Shown piece by piece: positions 32,601-47,600 of a DNA stretch of 64,000 nucleotides. The notes beneath the pieces are model-generated. The model saw only the letters and a program-made list of their open reading frames with translations, had not been told where the DNA came from and did not search any database. The translations under genes were made by a program, and so were the position numbers. The stretch covers positions 11,961,501-12,025,500 of the forward strand of contig NC_057818.1 in the NCBI RefSeq assembly GCF_910594005.1, written 5' to 3'. Source of the DNA: Cervus elaphus. Its lineage: Eukaryota; Chordata; Mammalia; Artiodactyla; Cervidae. The stretch's first letter is position 1. The number at the start of each line of letters is the position of its first letter.

Positions 32601-35600
32601 GAGGCCACAAACCACGGTGCTCCCACAGGCTCCCACAGGAGCCCCACCCACCGCTGGGTGTCCCAGAGTCCCCCAGCAGCCCCGCACACCCAGCTGGGCT
32701 CCCATTCCACACCAGGGCCTCGGTCCCCAGGGACCCCTGCACATGAGCAGCTGACGGGGTTGGGCCTCGCTGGGCGGTCAAGTTTTGGCCAGGGCACCAG
32801 GCTCCAGTCCTGACCCCAGCTGGGCCACGCTGGGCAAACCACCCGACTCCCCTGCCCCTTCTCCTCCTCCAGGAAAGGGAGGTGACGACCGTCCCCACGA
32901 CACACAGGCTGGCATGGTGCCCAGCACATGCCAGTGCTTGATGGACGGGTGTGCCCGAGCTGGCCTCACCTTCCCAGGAAGAGCACGATGGGGTAGGCGG
33001 TCACGATGGACACGGCGAACAGGACCCGGGCAACAATGACGACCCCGTCGCTGCCTGGGTAGGACATCAGGATGTCCGCAGACACACCTGTCCCGAAGGT
33101 CAGGAAGCCGTACACACCTGTGAGGGCCACAGGGGAACCCAGGAAAGCTGGTGAGAAAAATGCCGGTCCCCCATCTCAACCCCCACACACTGGCAGCACC
33201 CACCTCCACCGCCGCTGAGGTTTCCCCTAGGAGCTGACAGAAGGTTCCAGAACCTCCTCAGACTTTCCTGTCCTCAGCCTACAGGATCCTCGGTTCTTCT
33301 AACTTCAAGTCCTGCTGGGCAAGACTGTCCCTTGTCCTTCTCCCAAACAGCTCAGGGTTCACATACAAGGTTCCCACTCGGGGGTGGATGGACTGGAAGC
33401 ACTTTGAATAATACTTTCTGTGCCCTGTTCCCCGACTCTCACAGTACCCGGAGAAGGAAGCTGGCCATGCACCCATTTTCCTGATGGAAAAATCAAGGCC
33501 CAGTGTCAACAACTGTCTGGAATAACACAGCTTATTACAGTAGCGGTCAGGTCCCTCCCCCACAACCCAGCACTGCCTCCGGTCTCCGGTCACCTGCCCT
33601 GTCCTGAGACCCCACCTCTGCGCTTTGGCTTTCTGCCCGTCCCACGATCCTGCTGGAGAACCTCAATCACAGGGTCCGGCCCAGGGGCCACAGAGCCCTG
33701 CTAGACAGAGGTCACCCAGCAAATGTCCAGGCCCCCAACACGTCTGTGGCCACCCTGGGGCTTCCTGAATCAGAGGCTCTGACAGGCCAATGAGAGAGAG
33801 AAAGCTGCCGGGCTGGAGGAAAGCAGCCAGGAATCAGCCTGAGCCCGGGCCCCGGGCTGGATGAGCCGCGGGACCTTGGGTGTGGCAGCCCTTCTCTGAG
33901 CCACACCTTGCCACCTCCGAAGACCCTCCGCGCCAGTGTGTGGATGTTCAAACCCACTGTATCCCAGAGGGTGTCCTGTAAACCACACCGGATGTAACAC
34001 TCTGATAGCATCACTCCTGCCATCCTTCCAGACGGGCAGGAGAGGGCATGGGGCGGGTAAGGGCAGGCGGTGGGAGATAGTTGGCCAGGGTTTCTGTCTC
34101 AGCTTTCCCACATGAGGTTGGGAGACCCTGGATGAGCCAAGGCAATCCTCTGGGTAGAGTGTCCTCCTCTATGAACCATGGACTCTCCCAGGGGCGTTAG
34201 GGACCAAAGACGCACAGGTGCTCAAACCACTTAGTGCTGTGCCCAGGTCACATGTGATTCCAATTTCTCCTGCTGCTCCACCCCCAGGCCCTGGGCACCC
34301 CAGGCGGGCCCTACCTGTCAGCGAGTAGACGAGGCAGCAGGCCAGCAAGGACAGCACGGAGACCAGCGCCCAGTGCCCCAGGCTCTGGCGGCGCATGCTG
34401 CAGTAGATGGACACAGCGGCTTCGTGACACTGCAAGGGGGGCAGGGTCAGTGGGGCTCCGGCCAGCTGGGCACTAGAATCACCTGGCACCATCTAAAGAG
34501 TCTCACTGTCCCAAAATATGAGCAATGACCCAAAAGCCCACCAACCAGCAGAAGGGAAAAGTCAGTCACCAGATGTTCATGCGTGGAATATTACACAGCA
34601 CTGAAAAGGGTAAACACAACTGCATACCCCGTCACAGAGGCCCTGCGGCTCTGACGTGGAGCAAAAGAAGCCAAAGAAGAAGAATGTTTCCACATATGTG
34701 AAGTTAAAAGTTACAAGTCAAACAAGCCAGCACGGGGTCCTCAGTCACCGTACTGTTGATGCTGGGGGCTGTGCTGCGCACGGTGTGACGTGGACCAGAC
34801 CCCGGCCTTGACCCACGAGGTGACAGGAGCGCCCCCTTCAGGTGTGACAATCAGAAGTGTCTGCAGACATTGCCAGGTGTCCCCTGGGGAGGGGCGCAAA
34901 GTTAACCCAGTTGACAGCCCTCATTTATGGTGACAGAGGGCAGAGTAGTGGTATGGGTGGGTGGATGGTGCTCCTGAGGGAGCATTCCGGGGGGCTGATG
35001 ATGTTCTACGTCCCCACCGGGGTGATGGTTTTGTGGGAGCACACATCCTTATGATTTATACACTTCCTATGTACTATATAGGGGCTTCCCTGGTGGCTCA
35101 GAGGTTAAAGCGTCTGCCTGCAATGCAGGAGACCTGGGTTCAATCCCTGGGTCGGGAAGACCCCCTGGAGAAGGAAATGGCAACCCACTCCAGTATTCTT
35201 GCCTGGAGAATCCCATGGATGGAGGAGCCTGGTGGGCTACAGACCACGGGGTCACAAAGAGTCGGACATGACTGAGCGACTTCACTTTCACTTTATGTAC
35301 TATATCACATTTTAAAAAATCTAAAATACATATACCACTGCCAAGAGCCCACCTACGATGTGACGTTCTCAGGGCAGGTCCTGGGCAGCCAGGGAGACCC
35401 TGCTGAGCAGCCAGGGAGGAGCTGCTGTTTCTGGATACACCCTGTGGGTTCAGGGAACTTCCCAGGCTCCCGGGACAGGGTTCCGACCATCACGTTCACT
35501 TACTCCCTTCCGATCAAAACCTGCACGATGACCGTCTAGGCCTGCCACTTGCCACACTCAAGAGCCCCCTTCACCCACCAAGCTCAGCCCACAGCGGTCC

Positions 35601-38600
35601 CTCTCCACTGCCTCAGGGCCTGAGCCTGTGCTGTGTGCTCTGCCGGGGCTGTCCCCTTGTCCAGCCAGCTCCTACTCAACCTTCAGGAAAGCCCTTTCCT
35701 GCTGGCCCCCACGTGAGCACAGCTGGGCTTGCTGGCTCAGCGTCTGTTGGGTGTGTGGTAGCAGACACACTCGCCTCACTCATCCCCAGTGTGGAGTCTG
35801 GCCCCTGGTTGAGGGCCGTCCTGGGATTACTCGATCATCCATCCCTCTTGCCCCCACTGCAGCCGTGAGGCCTCCAGCGCCCAGCCCAGCTCTTCACACT
35901 CAGGCCCTCACTGGTCCCCTCGGTGTGAGTCTGGGGTAGCGCCTCAACCAGCCCCACAGCCCCTAGCCTCGTGGAGCACACACTGGGAGTGGCTGGGGCA
36001 CCTCGGCCGCGGGACTCCTGCTTCCAGCTACAGAGGTGGCGTGCAGCCCAGGGCAAGCCCACCGCACCTTCTACACAGGCGAGCCTCAGGGACCTCCCTG
36101 ACCTCATGGAAGCCCACTGCAGGCCGGCTCAGCCAGGCGGTGGGCACTTAAATCCCCCCAAAATACAAAAGGGCCCTCGACCAGCAGGCATCAATGCCCT
36201 GCCTCCTGCACTCGGGAACCCAGGCCTGGGGAAAAGATGCTTGGTGGTGGCTGGATGGAGCCCTGCCCTCCTCCCTGTGTGTCCCGAGACTCCTGGGTCA
36301 TGTTCCTCTTGGTCTTATTCGAGGGAATACAACTTCTGAGGGCAGGGCTGTCCTTCTGGGACAGCATCTAGAACAGCGTCTGACCGAGAGCAGGCTGACT
36401 AGTCACGAAGTGATGGGGTGTGGGGCAGAGGAGCACGTGGTGCGTAAGAGGTGGAAACAGCCCAGACGTCCCCCAGCTGAAGGATGGGAAAGCAAGCCGT
36501 GGACTCGGCAGACAGCGGAGCATCACCAGCCGTGAAAAGGGATGCAGTCCTGACACACACACCACACAGACAATCCTCGAAATCACCATGCAGAGTGGAA
36601 GAAGCCAGCTACAGAGGACTATCTACTCTGCACATCCAGAGACACTGAGAAAGATTCTGGTTGCCAGGGACTGGGCGGGGACAAGGTGGGGATGGGAGGT
36701 GATGGCTAACAGGTACAAGTTTCTTTGGGGGGGGGCGGTGAGGAAATGTTCTAAAATTGACTGTGGTGATGGCTGCACAACTCTGTGAACATACCAAAGA
36801 CCTAGGGGTGAGTTGCACCCCATGTAAGTCATATCTCAAAGCTGCTGAGCTGTTTAGAAACAAGAGAAAAGAAGCCATACAGATGGCCAACCGGCACATT
36901 AAACGGTGCTCAACAATGGTAACTACCATGAGGTATACCACCTCACACCAGTCAGAACGGCCATCCTCAAAGCCTACAAATAACAAATGCTGGAGAGGGA
37001 GTGGAGACAAGGGAACCCCCTACACTGCTGGTGCGAATGTAAGTTGGTACGACCACTACGGAGACCAGTATGGAGGTTCCTTAAAAACCTAAGAATAGAG
37101 CTACCATATGATCCAGCAGTTCCACTGCTGGACACGTATCTGGGGGAATGGGACTTGAAAAGATACACGCACCCCAACGTCCACTGCAGCACTATTCGCA
37201 ATAGCCAAGACATGGAAGCAGCCTAAGTGTCCACTGACAGAGGAATGGAGAAAGATATGGTGTACGGACGTGCGATGGACTGTTACTCAGCCATAAAAAG
37301 GAATGAAATAATGCCATTTGAAACAACATATAAGAACCTAGAGATTATCATACTAAGAAAGACAAATATCATGATATCACTTATATGTGGAATCTTTAAG
37401 AAAAAAAAAACAGAGAGATACAAATGAACTTATTTCCAAAACAGAAACAGACTCACAGACATAGAAAACAAACTTCTAGTTACCAGAGGGGAAAGGGTGG
37501 TGGGGGATAAATTAGGGCTTTGGGACTAACATACACACACTACTGCATATACAACAGATAACCCACAAGGATCTACTTATAGCACAGGCAACTCTACTTG
37601 GTATTTTGTAACAACCTATAAAGGAAGAGAATCTGAAAAAGAACATACATATACATATATTCAGTTAGCAGAATCACGGTGCTATACATCTGAAACTAAC
37701 ATGATATCATAAGTCAATCATGCTTCAATTAAAACAAAACAAAGGAGAAGTATTACATGTGGCCAGGGTGGCTGGGGCAAAGTCTCACCCCAACCCCTGC
37801 TCCCCACAAGCCCCTTTCTGATTCTGCAAAGGTGGGAGGGGGGTCCCCATTGCTAAGTGTGTGGGGAAGGGTATGGTTGAACTGAGGCAGAACTCCTGAT
37901 GACGACAGGGACTCCCCACTTCCCTGTACGGCCCTGCCCTACCCCTCACCCTCCTCCCTTCCACCTTCCCCTACATCTAGTCCCCCAACCCCCAGATTCC
38001 CAACTGCACAAGCTGGATCCTAGCAGCCCCTTCCTTGGCCTCAGCAACTGGTCCTCAGCCCCACCCCCACCCTGCAATCCACATCTTTCTCCTAACTCCC
38101 TGTCTCTGCATCCCGTGTCCCTGGAAACTGCAGCCCAGGCCTCGGTTGCTAGGAGAATCAGATGAGGGAGCCAAGGCAAAGGTGAGGGGGGCACCCCCTC
38201 CAAGCATCTGGAAAGCGGCCCCCCTCCCCTCCGCTGGCGCGAGCCCGCTACACCATATGGTGCTCGGGCAGCCGAGAGAGGGCTGGTTAAACTCCATCCA
38301 GACAGTTGACAGCAAAATCATCACTTTACATCTTTCAAAATATTGGGTGTGTAGGACGAAACGTGAGAAATCCTGTATGCGGCTTGCTAAGTCCCAGAAG
38401 CGATAAAACAACTCATTTATAAAAAAGAGAAATGGAAGTGTTTCAGGATTTTTTTCCCCCCAAGAAATGGTTCTCAGAGAAGACACAAGATGAAGAACAG
38501 AAAGAGGAGCTGATGGATGGGTAAGTGGAGAAGACATTGGGGCTAGGAAGCTGAGACCCCATCAGTCCTGAGCCCCTCTGTCTTATGAACATGCTTCCAC

Positions 38601-41600
38601 ATGGGGTGGTTTTGTTGTCAGTGTGGTGGGTAGGTGGTTGTCTTTAGGAGAGAGGCAAATCTTTCCAAAATAAGCAATGGAAAAAGGGGGTCAGCTGCCA
38701 CCTGCAGCGAGACTGAGGAACCCCGAGAGACCAGAAGGCAGGGAACAGAGCCCGACCCCCCACTACAGCCATCTCCAGCCTCTCGCCAAGCACCCACCTC
38801 ACCCAGACCTTAGAAGCTCTCCAGCCTGGGACCCCTCCCCTCCGTGGATCTCCAATGGAAGCATCTCCCTGCACCTGCCACCTCCCACACATTCCTCAAG
38901 ACTCCTCTTAGGCATCAGCGCCTGGCAAAGAGCATCTCTGAATCTGCCCCCCGCCCCAGAGCTGCAGCAGAAGCTCCCCCACTAGATTACACACACAAAA
39001 GCCCTCACTCCATGACACTCTATCAAATTCTACATATCCTGCCCAGCACCCGCTCCTGGACACCTTCTTACCCTCCTAGCCTGCAAGCCTCCAGCCCCTG
39101 TGGCAGAATCCACCTGCAGGAAGGCGGCTCTGGGTCCCCAGGTGGGGCGACACTGCCACCAGAACTTTGCAAAGGAGGGCACAGGTTCCGGACCCCCACA
39201 CTCGACCTCAGACCCAACAAATGAGCTGCTGCTGGTGGTGGTGGTCTGTGGAGCCAGTTCCCAAGTTGAACTGAGAAATTCAGAGCTCTCTGAGCCCAGA
39301 TGCCAACCCATAGGCACGGTCCCCTAGAGACAGCCTGGTTCATCCCGAAACACATTTGCAAACCTCCCCCACCCCTGACAGGGAGGCAACTTGCCCCCAA
39401 GGGAGCAGGCAGTCACCACAGCCTGCAAATGCTGCCCTCCTCAACACAGACGCCAAGGTTACCTGAAATCCAAAACAGATGGTGGGGAAGACACTAAATA
39501 CAGAGGTCCAGGAGGAGGGACTGTAAAGAGATGAAAATGGGCGTTTGTCACAAAAAGTTAAACTCAAAACAACGTTCAACTTAAAGACGAGTTTTAATAA
39601 TACAAGCAAGTTGTAACGAAGCATGACTCTAAGGCAGATTTTAATAACCACGTCCACTCCAGGGTTGAGGGGTGGCAGAAGCTGCATGTAAAGTGCTGCA
39701 CTTTTAAATACATCTGCGCTGACGTTTCACAACTTGACAGTCTCCACGCAGGCAGAATGTGGGCAGGACATGACTAGGAGGAACTCCCAGCCTCCTTGGA
39801 GGCTGCCTGTCCCCAGTGAGGTTAGGGGCTGGGGGTGCGGGGGCAGGGCACAGGCAACATCCAAACAGACCCCAATAGGACAAGGATGGTTTGATCTCTA
39901 AGCAGCCTAAGAGAACTGAGGGGTGCATGGGGCAGACTCTTGAGGTCAAACACTCTCAGTGGCCCCCAGTGGGTGGCCCTCCAGCTTCCATTTCAAGCAG
40001 CTCCAGGTTCTGGCCTCCAGCAGATTTGGGGACACACAGTTGTGGGGGCATAAATAGCACCCACTACACAACCAGGGTTTCCTGGCTGTGCTAGAATAAT
40101 GGTCCCCAAAGATTCCCCCGTCCTAATCCTGGGAACCTGGGAGTTTGTGACCTTATAACCTACAAGGGACTCTGCAGGTGTGATGAAGGTCAGGACTCTG
40201 AGATGGGAGATGACCCCAGATTATCTAGGCCCCATATATCATAATGATTCTTGCCATCAGAAAACCTTCCCCAGCTGTGGTCAGAGGGAGATGTGACCGC
40301 AGAAGCAAGATCAGAGAGATGGAACCTTGCTGGCTGTGAAGACTGTGGAGGGGCCACGAGCCAAGGAAAGTGGGTACCCCTAGGAACTGGGAAAGGCCAG
40401 GAGATGGATTCTTGTCTAGACCTCCCGAAAGAACACAGCATGGCTGACCCCTCGCGTTCAGCCCAGTGAGACTGGACTTCTGACATCAGAAGATAATATG
40501 CTTGTGTAGTTTTGAGTCACTGTGTTTGGCAGTAACTTGCTACAGCAGCCACAGGAGGCTTGCCCAGTGGCATCTCCCTTCTGCGCCGTGTTTCCGGCTG
40601 ACTCTTAACTCTGGGTGCAGCCCGGGGCTCCCCCCAGCCGAGCCCCGCCTTCCCAGACCTTCCTCAACAGCATTGTCAGCAGACGGCCGGCTTCTCAGAG
40701 CCCACGTTTCCGCTGCCCCATCTGCCTGCCTGCATCCTCTGGGCCATGCGCACTGTCCCCTCCTGTTCCTGTGGGTGGTGCCATCTGCACTCCAGCCCTG
40801 GAGGATGCACCTCCAGGGCACGAGACCCTCCCCTGAGTGGACCCAGGGCCGCAGGTCAGCAGGGGATCCAGCCCTCTCCTGCCAGGTTCCCTGCTCTGTT
40901 GGACTACCCCATCAGTGTAGGGGCGTGTGGGGGCCACTGAGCCCCGACTCCTGCCCACTCCTCTCCTCCCCTGCTCAGAAGACCTCTCTCCCGACCCCAA
41001 TCCACCTGGGCCTTATCCCCAACTCCTGCCCTGACGAGACTCAGCCACATCAAGACTGGCCTCTGTGGCTAAATCCAGCGCCAGGGCTCAGTCCCATGTG
41101 ACCCAGGAGCAGTGGTGGTGAACACTCTAAAATTCCTGAAATTTTGCTCACTGACCTCTGAGATCCAGCTTCTATCATCATCTGTCCTGGGCTTATAGTG
41201 ACCGCCCCCACCCCCAAATTTATATCCCCTGGGAATCTCAGAATGAAACTTTATTTGGAAAAAGGGTCTTTGTAGATATAACTGGTTAAATTAAGACGAG
41301 GTCATACTGGAGCAGGCTGGGAGCTGATCCATCGATTGGTGCCCTTAAGGGAAGAGAAAACACATACCCAGGGAGAGCCGTGTCAGGATGGCGCTGAGGC
41401 TGGAGTGAAGCGCCTGCAGGCCAAGGAGCGCCAAAGAGGGCTGGCAACTCAGGACACTGAAGGGGCAGCAAGGACCCTCCTCAGAGCCTCCTGAGGCAGC
41501 GCAACCCTGCTGACACCTTCATATTCAGTTTCTAGCTTCCAGAACCAAGGGGAGGCATTTCTGCTGCTTTCAGCCTCCCAGTTTGTGGTAGAACAAGCAG

Positions 41601-44600
41601 CTCCAGGAGGCGAACAGTGCTCCCGACTTGCCATTCCTCTCCTGGGCCCCCAGGACCGGGTGGAGGACCACTGGCTGTTACAGTTTTCACACAGCCCTTG
41701 CATGCCACCTCTGGGCTGACATTTCTCCTTCCAGCCGGGGCCTCTCTGAACTCCAATCTGACAGCTCCCCGATGCCTTTAGTGTCTCAAAGCCTTTCCCA
41801 CCTAACATGTCCCCACCAAAACCCTCCCTCAGCCACCTGCTCCTCCCCATCCCACACAGTCCAGGAAGCAGCATGGCCCTCCGTCCCCCTGCTCAAAGCT
41901 CAGAGTCACCCCAGACTGTCCTCTCTCTCCTGCTCCACCTCTGATCTATTCTCCAGGAGGGCCCACACCCTGCAGGCCAAGGAGCACCAAAGAGCGCTGG
42001 CAGCTCAGGACACTGAGGCGGCAGGAAGGACCTGCCCCTCCTGGATTTGTGGGGCCACGTGCAAAACGAACATGCTGGTCCTTGTTCAGGAGCCATGAAG
42101 AATCTCAAGATGGTGACAGCAGGGTGTTAAACCAAGGGCGGGGCCCTTCTGAGCCTGGGACCTGGGTGACGTCACAGGTCACAGGCCCCTGGAGCTGGCC
42201 TGCCACCAGATTTGATTTCAAGGCCGGGCTGTGATCAAAACCCTGACATGGCTTCCATGCAAAACGGCAATCCTCCCGGCAGCTCCAAATCCCTACAGGA
42301 CTCCTCCACTTCTGGCCTCGCTCAGGCCTCTCTGGCCTCCGCATCTTGCTGGCTGGTTCTGCTGCTTCCATGCTGTGGGGCACATCTGCAACAGCCCAGG
42401 AGCCCCCGGCTGACGGGGTATGTAGTTCTTCCGTGTCCCTCACCCTGTCCTCACTAGCAGCAGCTGAGTGGTTCTGAACAAGGAAAGGAGCTTTTGCTGA
42501 GCTCTACCACATCAGAGACCTGAAGAATTTCATGAGACGAGCCAGGGCTCTGTGCAAACCACGGAGGGTGGGTAAGTTGCCCTCGCCCCTCGCAGAAGCC
42601 CCCGGAAGCCATCCCCAGACCCACCTGGACGCCAGGCGGGGCTCACGGGCGAGGTCTTGGGGCCTGAGGTAGTACTGTGCCACGATGACCAGGGCCAGGT
42701 AGCAGGCGGCCAGGGTGCCTAGGATGCTAACACAAGAGAGTGCGGCATCAGGGGGCGACCATGGTGAGGCAGCGCCTGGGGAGCCATACAGAGCAGGTCT
42801 CGGAGTGAGCTCGGCCCACACTGGCAAGGGGTCGGGCAAGTTCTTCCTGTCTGGGCCCCAATTATCTGTACAATGGGGACAGCAGGAAGGGCATTCCAGG
42901 CGGGGACACCCTCATGCCAAGCAGCGGGACCTGTGAGGCTGTGATCACTACAGGCACCCCTCCTCTCCAGCAACAGCCACACAGCCCCCGGGATCCAGCA
43001 TCTAAGCAGTCACAGCGTGCAGAAGGACCGGCTGGAGAGGGCTGGGGGCGCCTGGGGGCTCTGGGGTCCTGCCCGCTGTTTCTTGGCTCCACTGCTCTCC
43101 ACGGCAGGGAAAGGTGGGCGGCACACTTGTGTGAAGGTTTTTGCCAGACTTTATTTTCTCAAAAGTATATGTGCAGCCTCAGACTGTGAAATGAAAAAAG
43201 TGTGTGTGTGTCTCCGTGCCTGTCTGTGTGTGTGTGGGTGCAGAAAAAGCCTGCGATCATTAGCTAACAAAATGGAGGCCCTGTTATTACAGGCAATTTT
43301 CTTTTCTGTTTATCTGTATTTTCTATCATGCACACGAATGACTTTCGTAATTTAACATTTCTTTCCTCTTCTCCCAATGGGAAGAACCATGCTGGCAGCT
43401 CCCCTATCCCAGGTGGACAGAAACCACCCCCAATCGCCAGCCAAGGTGGGGACCCAGCCCCAGCTCTTGCCCCCAGAAGGGGTCTGCAGCCCGTACCTTG
43501 TGTGTTTCTGGAAGCCGATCTCCCGCGGCGTGGAGAGGGGCAGGATGACCATCGCGCAGAGCAGGGTCAGGGTGAAGCGTTCGTCGGTGTACCAGGGCTG
43601 GGGGGCTGGCGGGGCGCCGGGCAGGAGGAAATCCCACACTGCGGGGAGGGAGGGAAGGAGAGGCAGCGAGCCCCGAGAGCCCGCCCCAGGGTGACCCCAT
43701 TATTAGATGGCCCGAGTGGAGGAGGGGAATTAGGGCGGGGCTGAGCTAGCTGCTTCTGCTCCACATCACACAGGCTGCGGGCCCTTGGGGATCTGCCACC
43801 TGAGCCTGAAACCTTCCCCAAATGACAGATCCTAGGAATCCTTCTCAACCTCAAAATCTTACTCAACTCCACACTACCTTAGACCCCCCTCAACACTGCA
43901 CCCCTTCAGAAACCTCCTGAAAGCAGAAGCCACCCACCTTCTTCTCAACACAACAGCCCCTAGAATCCCTCTCACACAGTAGCCCTCAGGGTCCACCTAA
44001 GTCACAACACCTCAGAACCTTCCCAACATGGCAGTCCCTCAGAATCCTTCCAAACACCGAAGGCCCTCAATATCCTTCCCAACAAGGCAGCAACTCAGAA
44101 TCCTCCTCAACACGGCAGCTCTTCAAAATCATTTTCATCATAGCAGCCCTCAGAATCATCCTCAACACAGCAGCATCTCAGAATTCTTACTAACATGGCA
44201 TGCTTCAGAATCATTCTTAGCACAACAGCCCCTCAGACCCTTCCCATCACAGCAGGCTCCCACAATCCTTAACATGGAGCACCTCCAAAACGTACTCAAC
44301 ACAATACTACCTCAAATACTCTTCAACCCTGAACCCTCTCCGAATCCTTCTCAACATAGCAGCCCCTAAGATTCTTTAAAACACAGAGGCCATCAGAATC
44401 TGTCTCACCACGCAGCTCTTCTGATACTTCTTAACGTGGCAGCCCCGAAGATACTTCTCAACACAAGAGCCCTCAGAATCCTTCTGACGCAGCAGCCACC
44501 CAGAATTCTCAACACAACAATCCCTAAGATCTTCTGAAAATGACAGCCCCTCAGAATCCATCTAAACACAGCAGCCCCTAAGAATCCTTCCCAACACAGG

Positions 44601-47600
44601 AGGCCCTCAGATCCTTCTCAACTTGTAATCCACGCATACTCCTCAACACAGCAGCACTTCAGAGTTCTTACCAACAAGGCATGCCTCAGAATCATTCTCA
44701 ACACAACAGCCCCTCAGGTCCTTCCCAACACAGCAAGTCCTCAGAATCCCTGTCAACATGGAACACCTCAAAATCTTACTCAACATGACACTATCTCAGA
44801 ATCCTCCTGAACACCACAGCCCCTCAGATTCTTGACAACACAAAAGCCTTCAGAAACCTTTTGACATGGCCGCCATTCAGAATTGTTCCCACCACTGCAG
44901 CTGCTAAGATTCTTCCTAACATGGCGACACCTACTATTCTTCTCAGCACTGAGGCTCTCACAATCCTTCTCACACAGCAGGCCTTGGGAATCCTTCCCAA
45001 CATGGCAACCCTTCAGGATCCTTCTCAACAGGACAACCACTCAGAATCTTCTCAACACAGCAGCTTCTGAGAATCCTCCAAAACTCGGCGGCCCCCAAAA
45101 TTCTTCTCAATATGGAGGCCCTCAGAATCCCCACCAACACTACAGCACCTCAGAATCCTTCTCAACACAGTAGCCCCTCAGAACTCTTCCCAAACAGGTA
45201 GTACCTCAGAATCCGCAACACAGCAGCACATAGATCCTTCTCAGAATGGGGGCATCTGAGATCCTTTGCAAAATAGCTGCCCCTCAAAACCCTCATCAAC
45301 TTGGCAGTTGCTCAAGGATCTGTCTAAATACTCCAGCCTCTCAAAAATCCTTAACATGCCAGCACCTCAGATCCTTCCTAACATGGCAGCCTCTCAGAAT
45401 TCTTCTAAACACAGCAGCCCCTCAGATCCTTCCCAACACATCGGCTTCTGAGAATCCGCCAACACAGGGCAGTCCCAGATTTCTCCCAACAAAGAGGCTC
45501 TCAGATCTCCCCAGCATAACAGCTCCTAAGATTCTTCTCAACACTAAGATACTTAAAATCCTTCTGACAGGGAAGCCCCTCAGAATCCTCCTCAGCACAG
45601 CAGCATCTCAGAATCTTTCAAACATAGGACCCCCTGAAAATCCTTCAAAGCAAGGCAGCCTATAAGATACTTCTCAACACAGAGGGCCTCTGAATATGGC
45701 AGCTCCTCAGAATTCTTCCCAACATAACAGCCCCTCAGAATCTTCCTCAAAACTACAGGCCTTCAAAATGCTTACCAACATGGCATCCACTTACAAACTT
45801 TCCCAACACACATGCCTCAGAATCATTCTCAACACAAAAGCTCCACAGATCCTTCCCAACACAACAGACCCTCAGAATCCTTCTCAACATGGAACAGCTC
45901 AAAATCTTATTCAGCTCAATACTACCTCAGAATCCTCCTTAACCCTCAGCCCCTCAGAATCCTTCTGAACACAGAAGCCCACCAGATTCTTCTTAAAACC
46001 ACAGCCTCTATAATTCTCACATGGTAGCCCTCAAGATCCATCTAAACCACAGTACCTCAAAACCTTGCCAACATGGCAGCCCCACAGAATGCTTCCAAAC
46101 ACTGCAAACCCTCAGTATCCTTCTCAACATGGCAGCCCCTTCAAAATCATTTTTAACATGGCAGCACCTCTGAATCCTTCTGAACACAGCAACGCTCAGA
46201 TCCTTCTCAACACGGCAGCAAGTGAGAATCCTCTAAAGTATGGCAGCCCCTAAGTTTCTTTTCAACACTGAGGCCTGTAGAATCCATGTGAACACGGTAG
46301 CCCCTTAGAATGCTTCCCAACACAATGGCACCTCAGAATCCTTTTCAGGATGGCAGCACCACAATCCTCTTCAACACAGGATGTTTGTGCTTAGTCATTC
46401 AGTCATGTCTGACTCTTTGCGACCCTTCAGACGTAGCCCACCAGGCTTCTCTGTCCTTGGGATTCTTCAGACAAGAATACTGGGGTGGGATGCCAATTCC
46501 TTCTCCACACAGTAGTCTCTCAAACTCTTCTCAACACAGTAGCTCTTCAGATTCTTCTAAACACAGCACCCTCAGAATCCTTCCAGATACTGAGGCCCTC
46601 AGAATACTTCTCAACAAGGTAGCAGCTCAAAATCCTCCTCAACATGGTAGCTGCTCAATATCATTTTCAACATGGCAGCCTCTCAAGATCTTCTGAACAT
46701 AGCAGCCCTCCTATCCTTTTCAACACAGCAGCCCCTGAGAATCCTCCAAAGGATGGCAGCTTCTAAGATTCTTCTCAACATTTTGAGGCTGCCAGAATCC
46801 TTCTAAACACAGCAGCCACTGAGAATTCTTCTCAATAATGCAGCACTTCAGAATCTTCCTCAACAGGACAGGCAGGTACAATCCTTCTCAACTTGGCAGC
46901 CCCTCAGATCCTCCACAACAGAACAGCTTCTGAGAATGCTGCTCAACACACATCCCTCAGGATACTTTGCAACTTGGCAGGCCATCAGAATCCTTCTTAA
47001 TACAACACCTCCCAGATCCTTTCCCAATACAGCTGCCCCTCAGAATCCTCATTGACATGAAAGCTCCTCAAAATCCTTCTGAACACAGCAGCCCCTAAGA
47101 ATCCTTCCTAACACGGAGCAGCCCCTCAGATCATTCTCAACACGTAATCCAGTCAGATCCTCCTCAACACAGCAGCACCTCGGAATGCCTACCAACAAAA
47201 CATACCTCAGAATCATTGTCAACACAACAGCCACTCATATCCTTTCCAATGCAGCAGGCTCTCAGCATCATTTACAACAGAGAGCACCTTAAAATCTTAC
47301 TCAACATGACACTACCTCAGAATCCTCCTAAATACAGCAGCCCGTCAGATTCTTCACACCACAAAAGCCCTCAGAATCTTTTTGACTTGGCAGCCTTTCA
47401 GAATAATTCTCACCACCACAGCTGCTAAGATTCTTCCCAACATGGCAGCCCCTAAAATTCTTCTCAATACTGAGGCCCCTCAGAATCCTTCTGACAAAGC
47501 AATCCATGAGGAAGTCCTTCAGGATCCTTCTCAATGGGACAGCCACTCAAAATCCTTCTCAACATCACATCTCCTCAGATCCTTCCCAATATGGCAGCCC

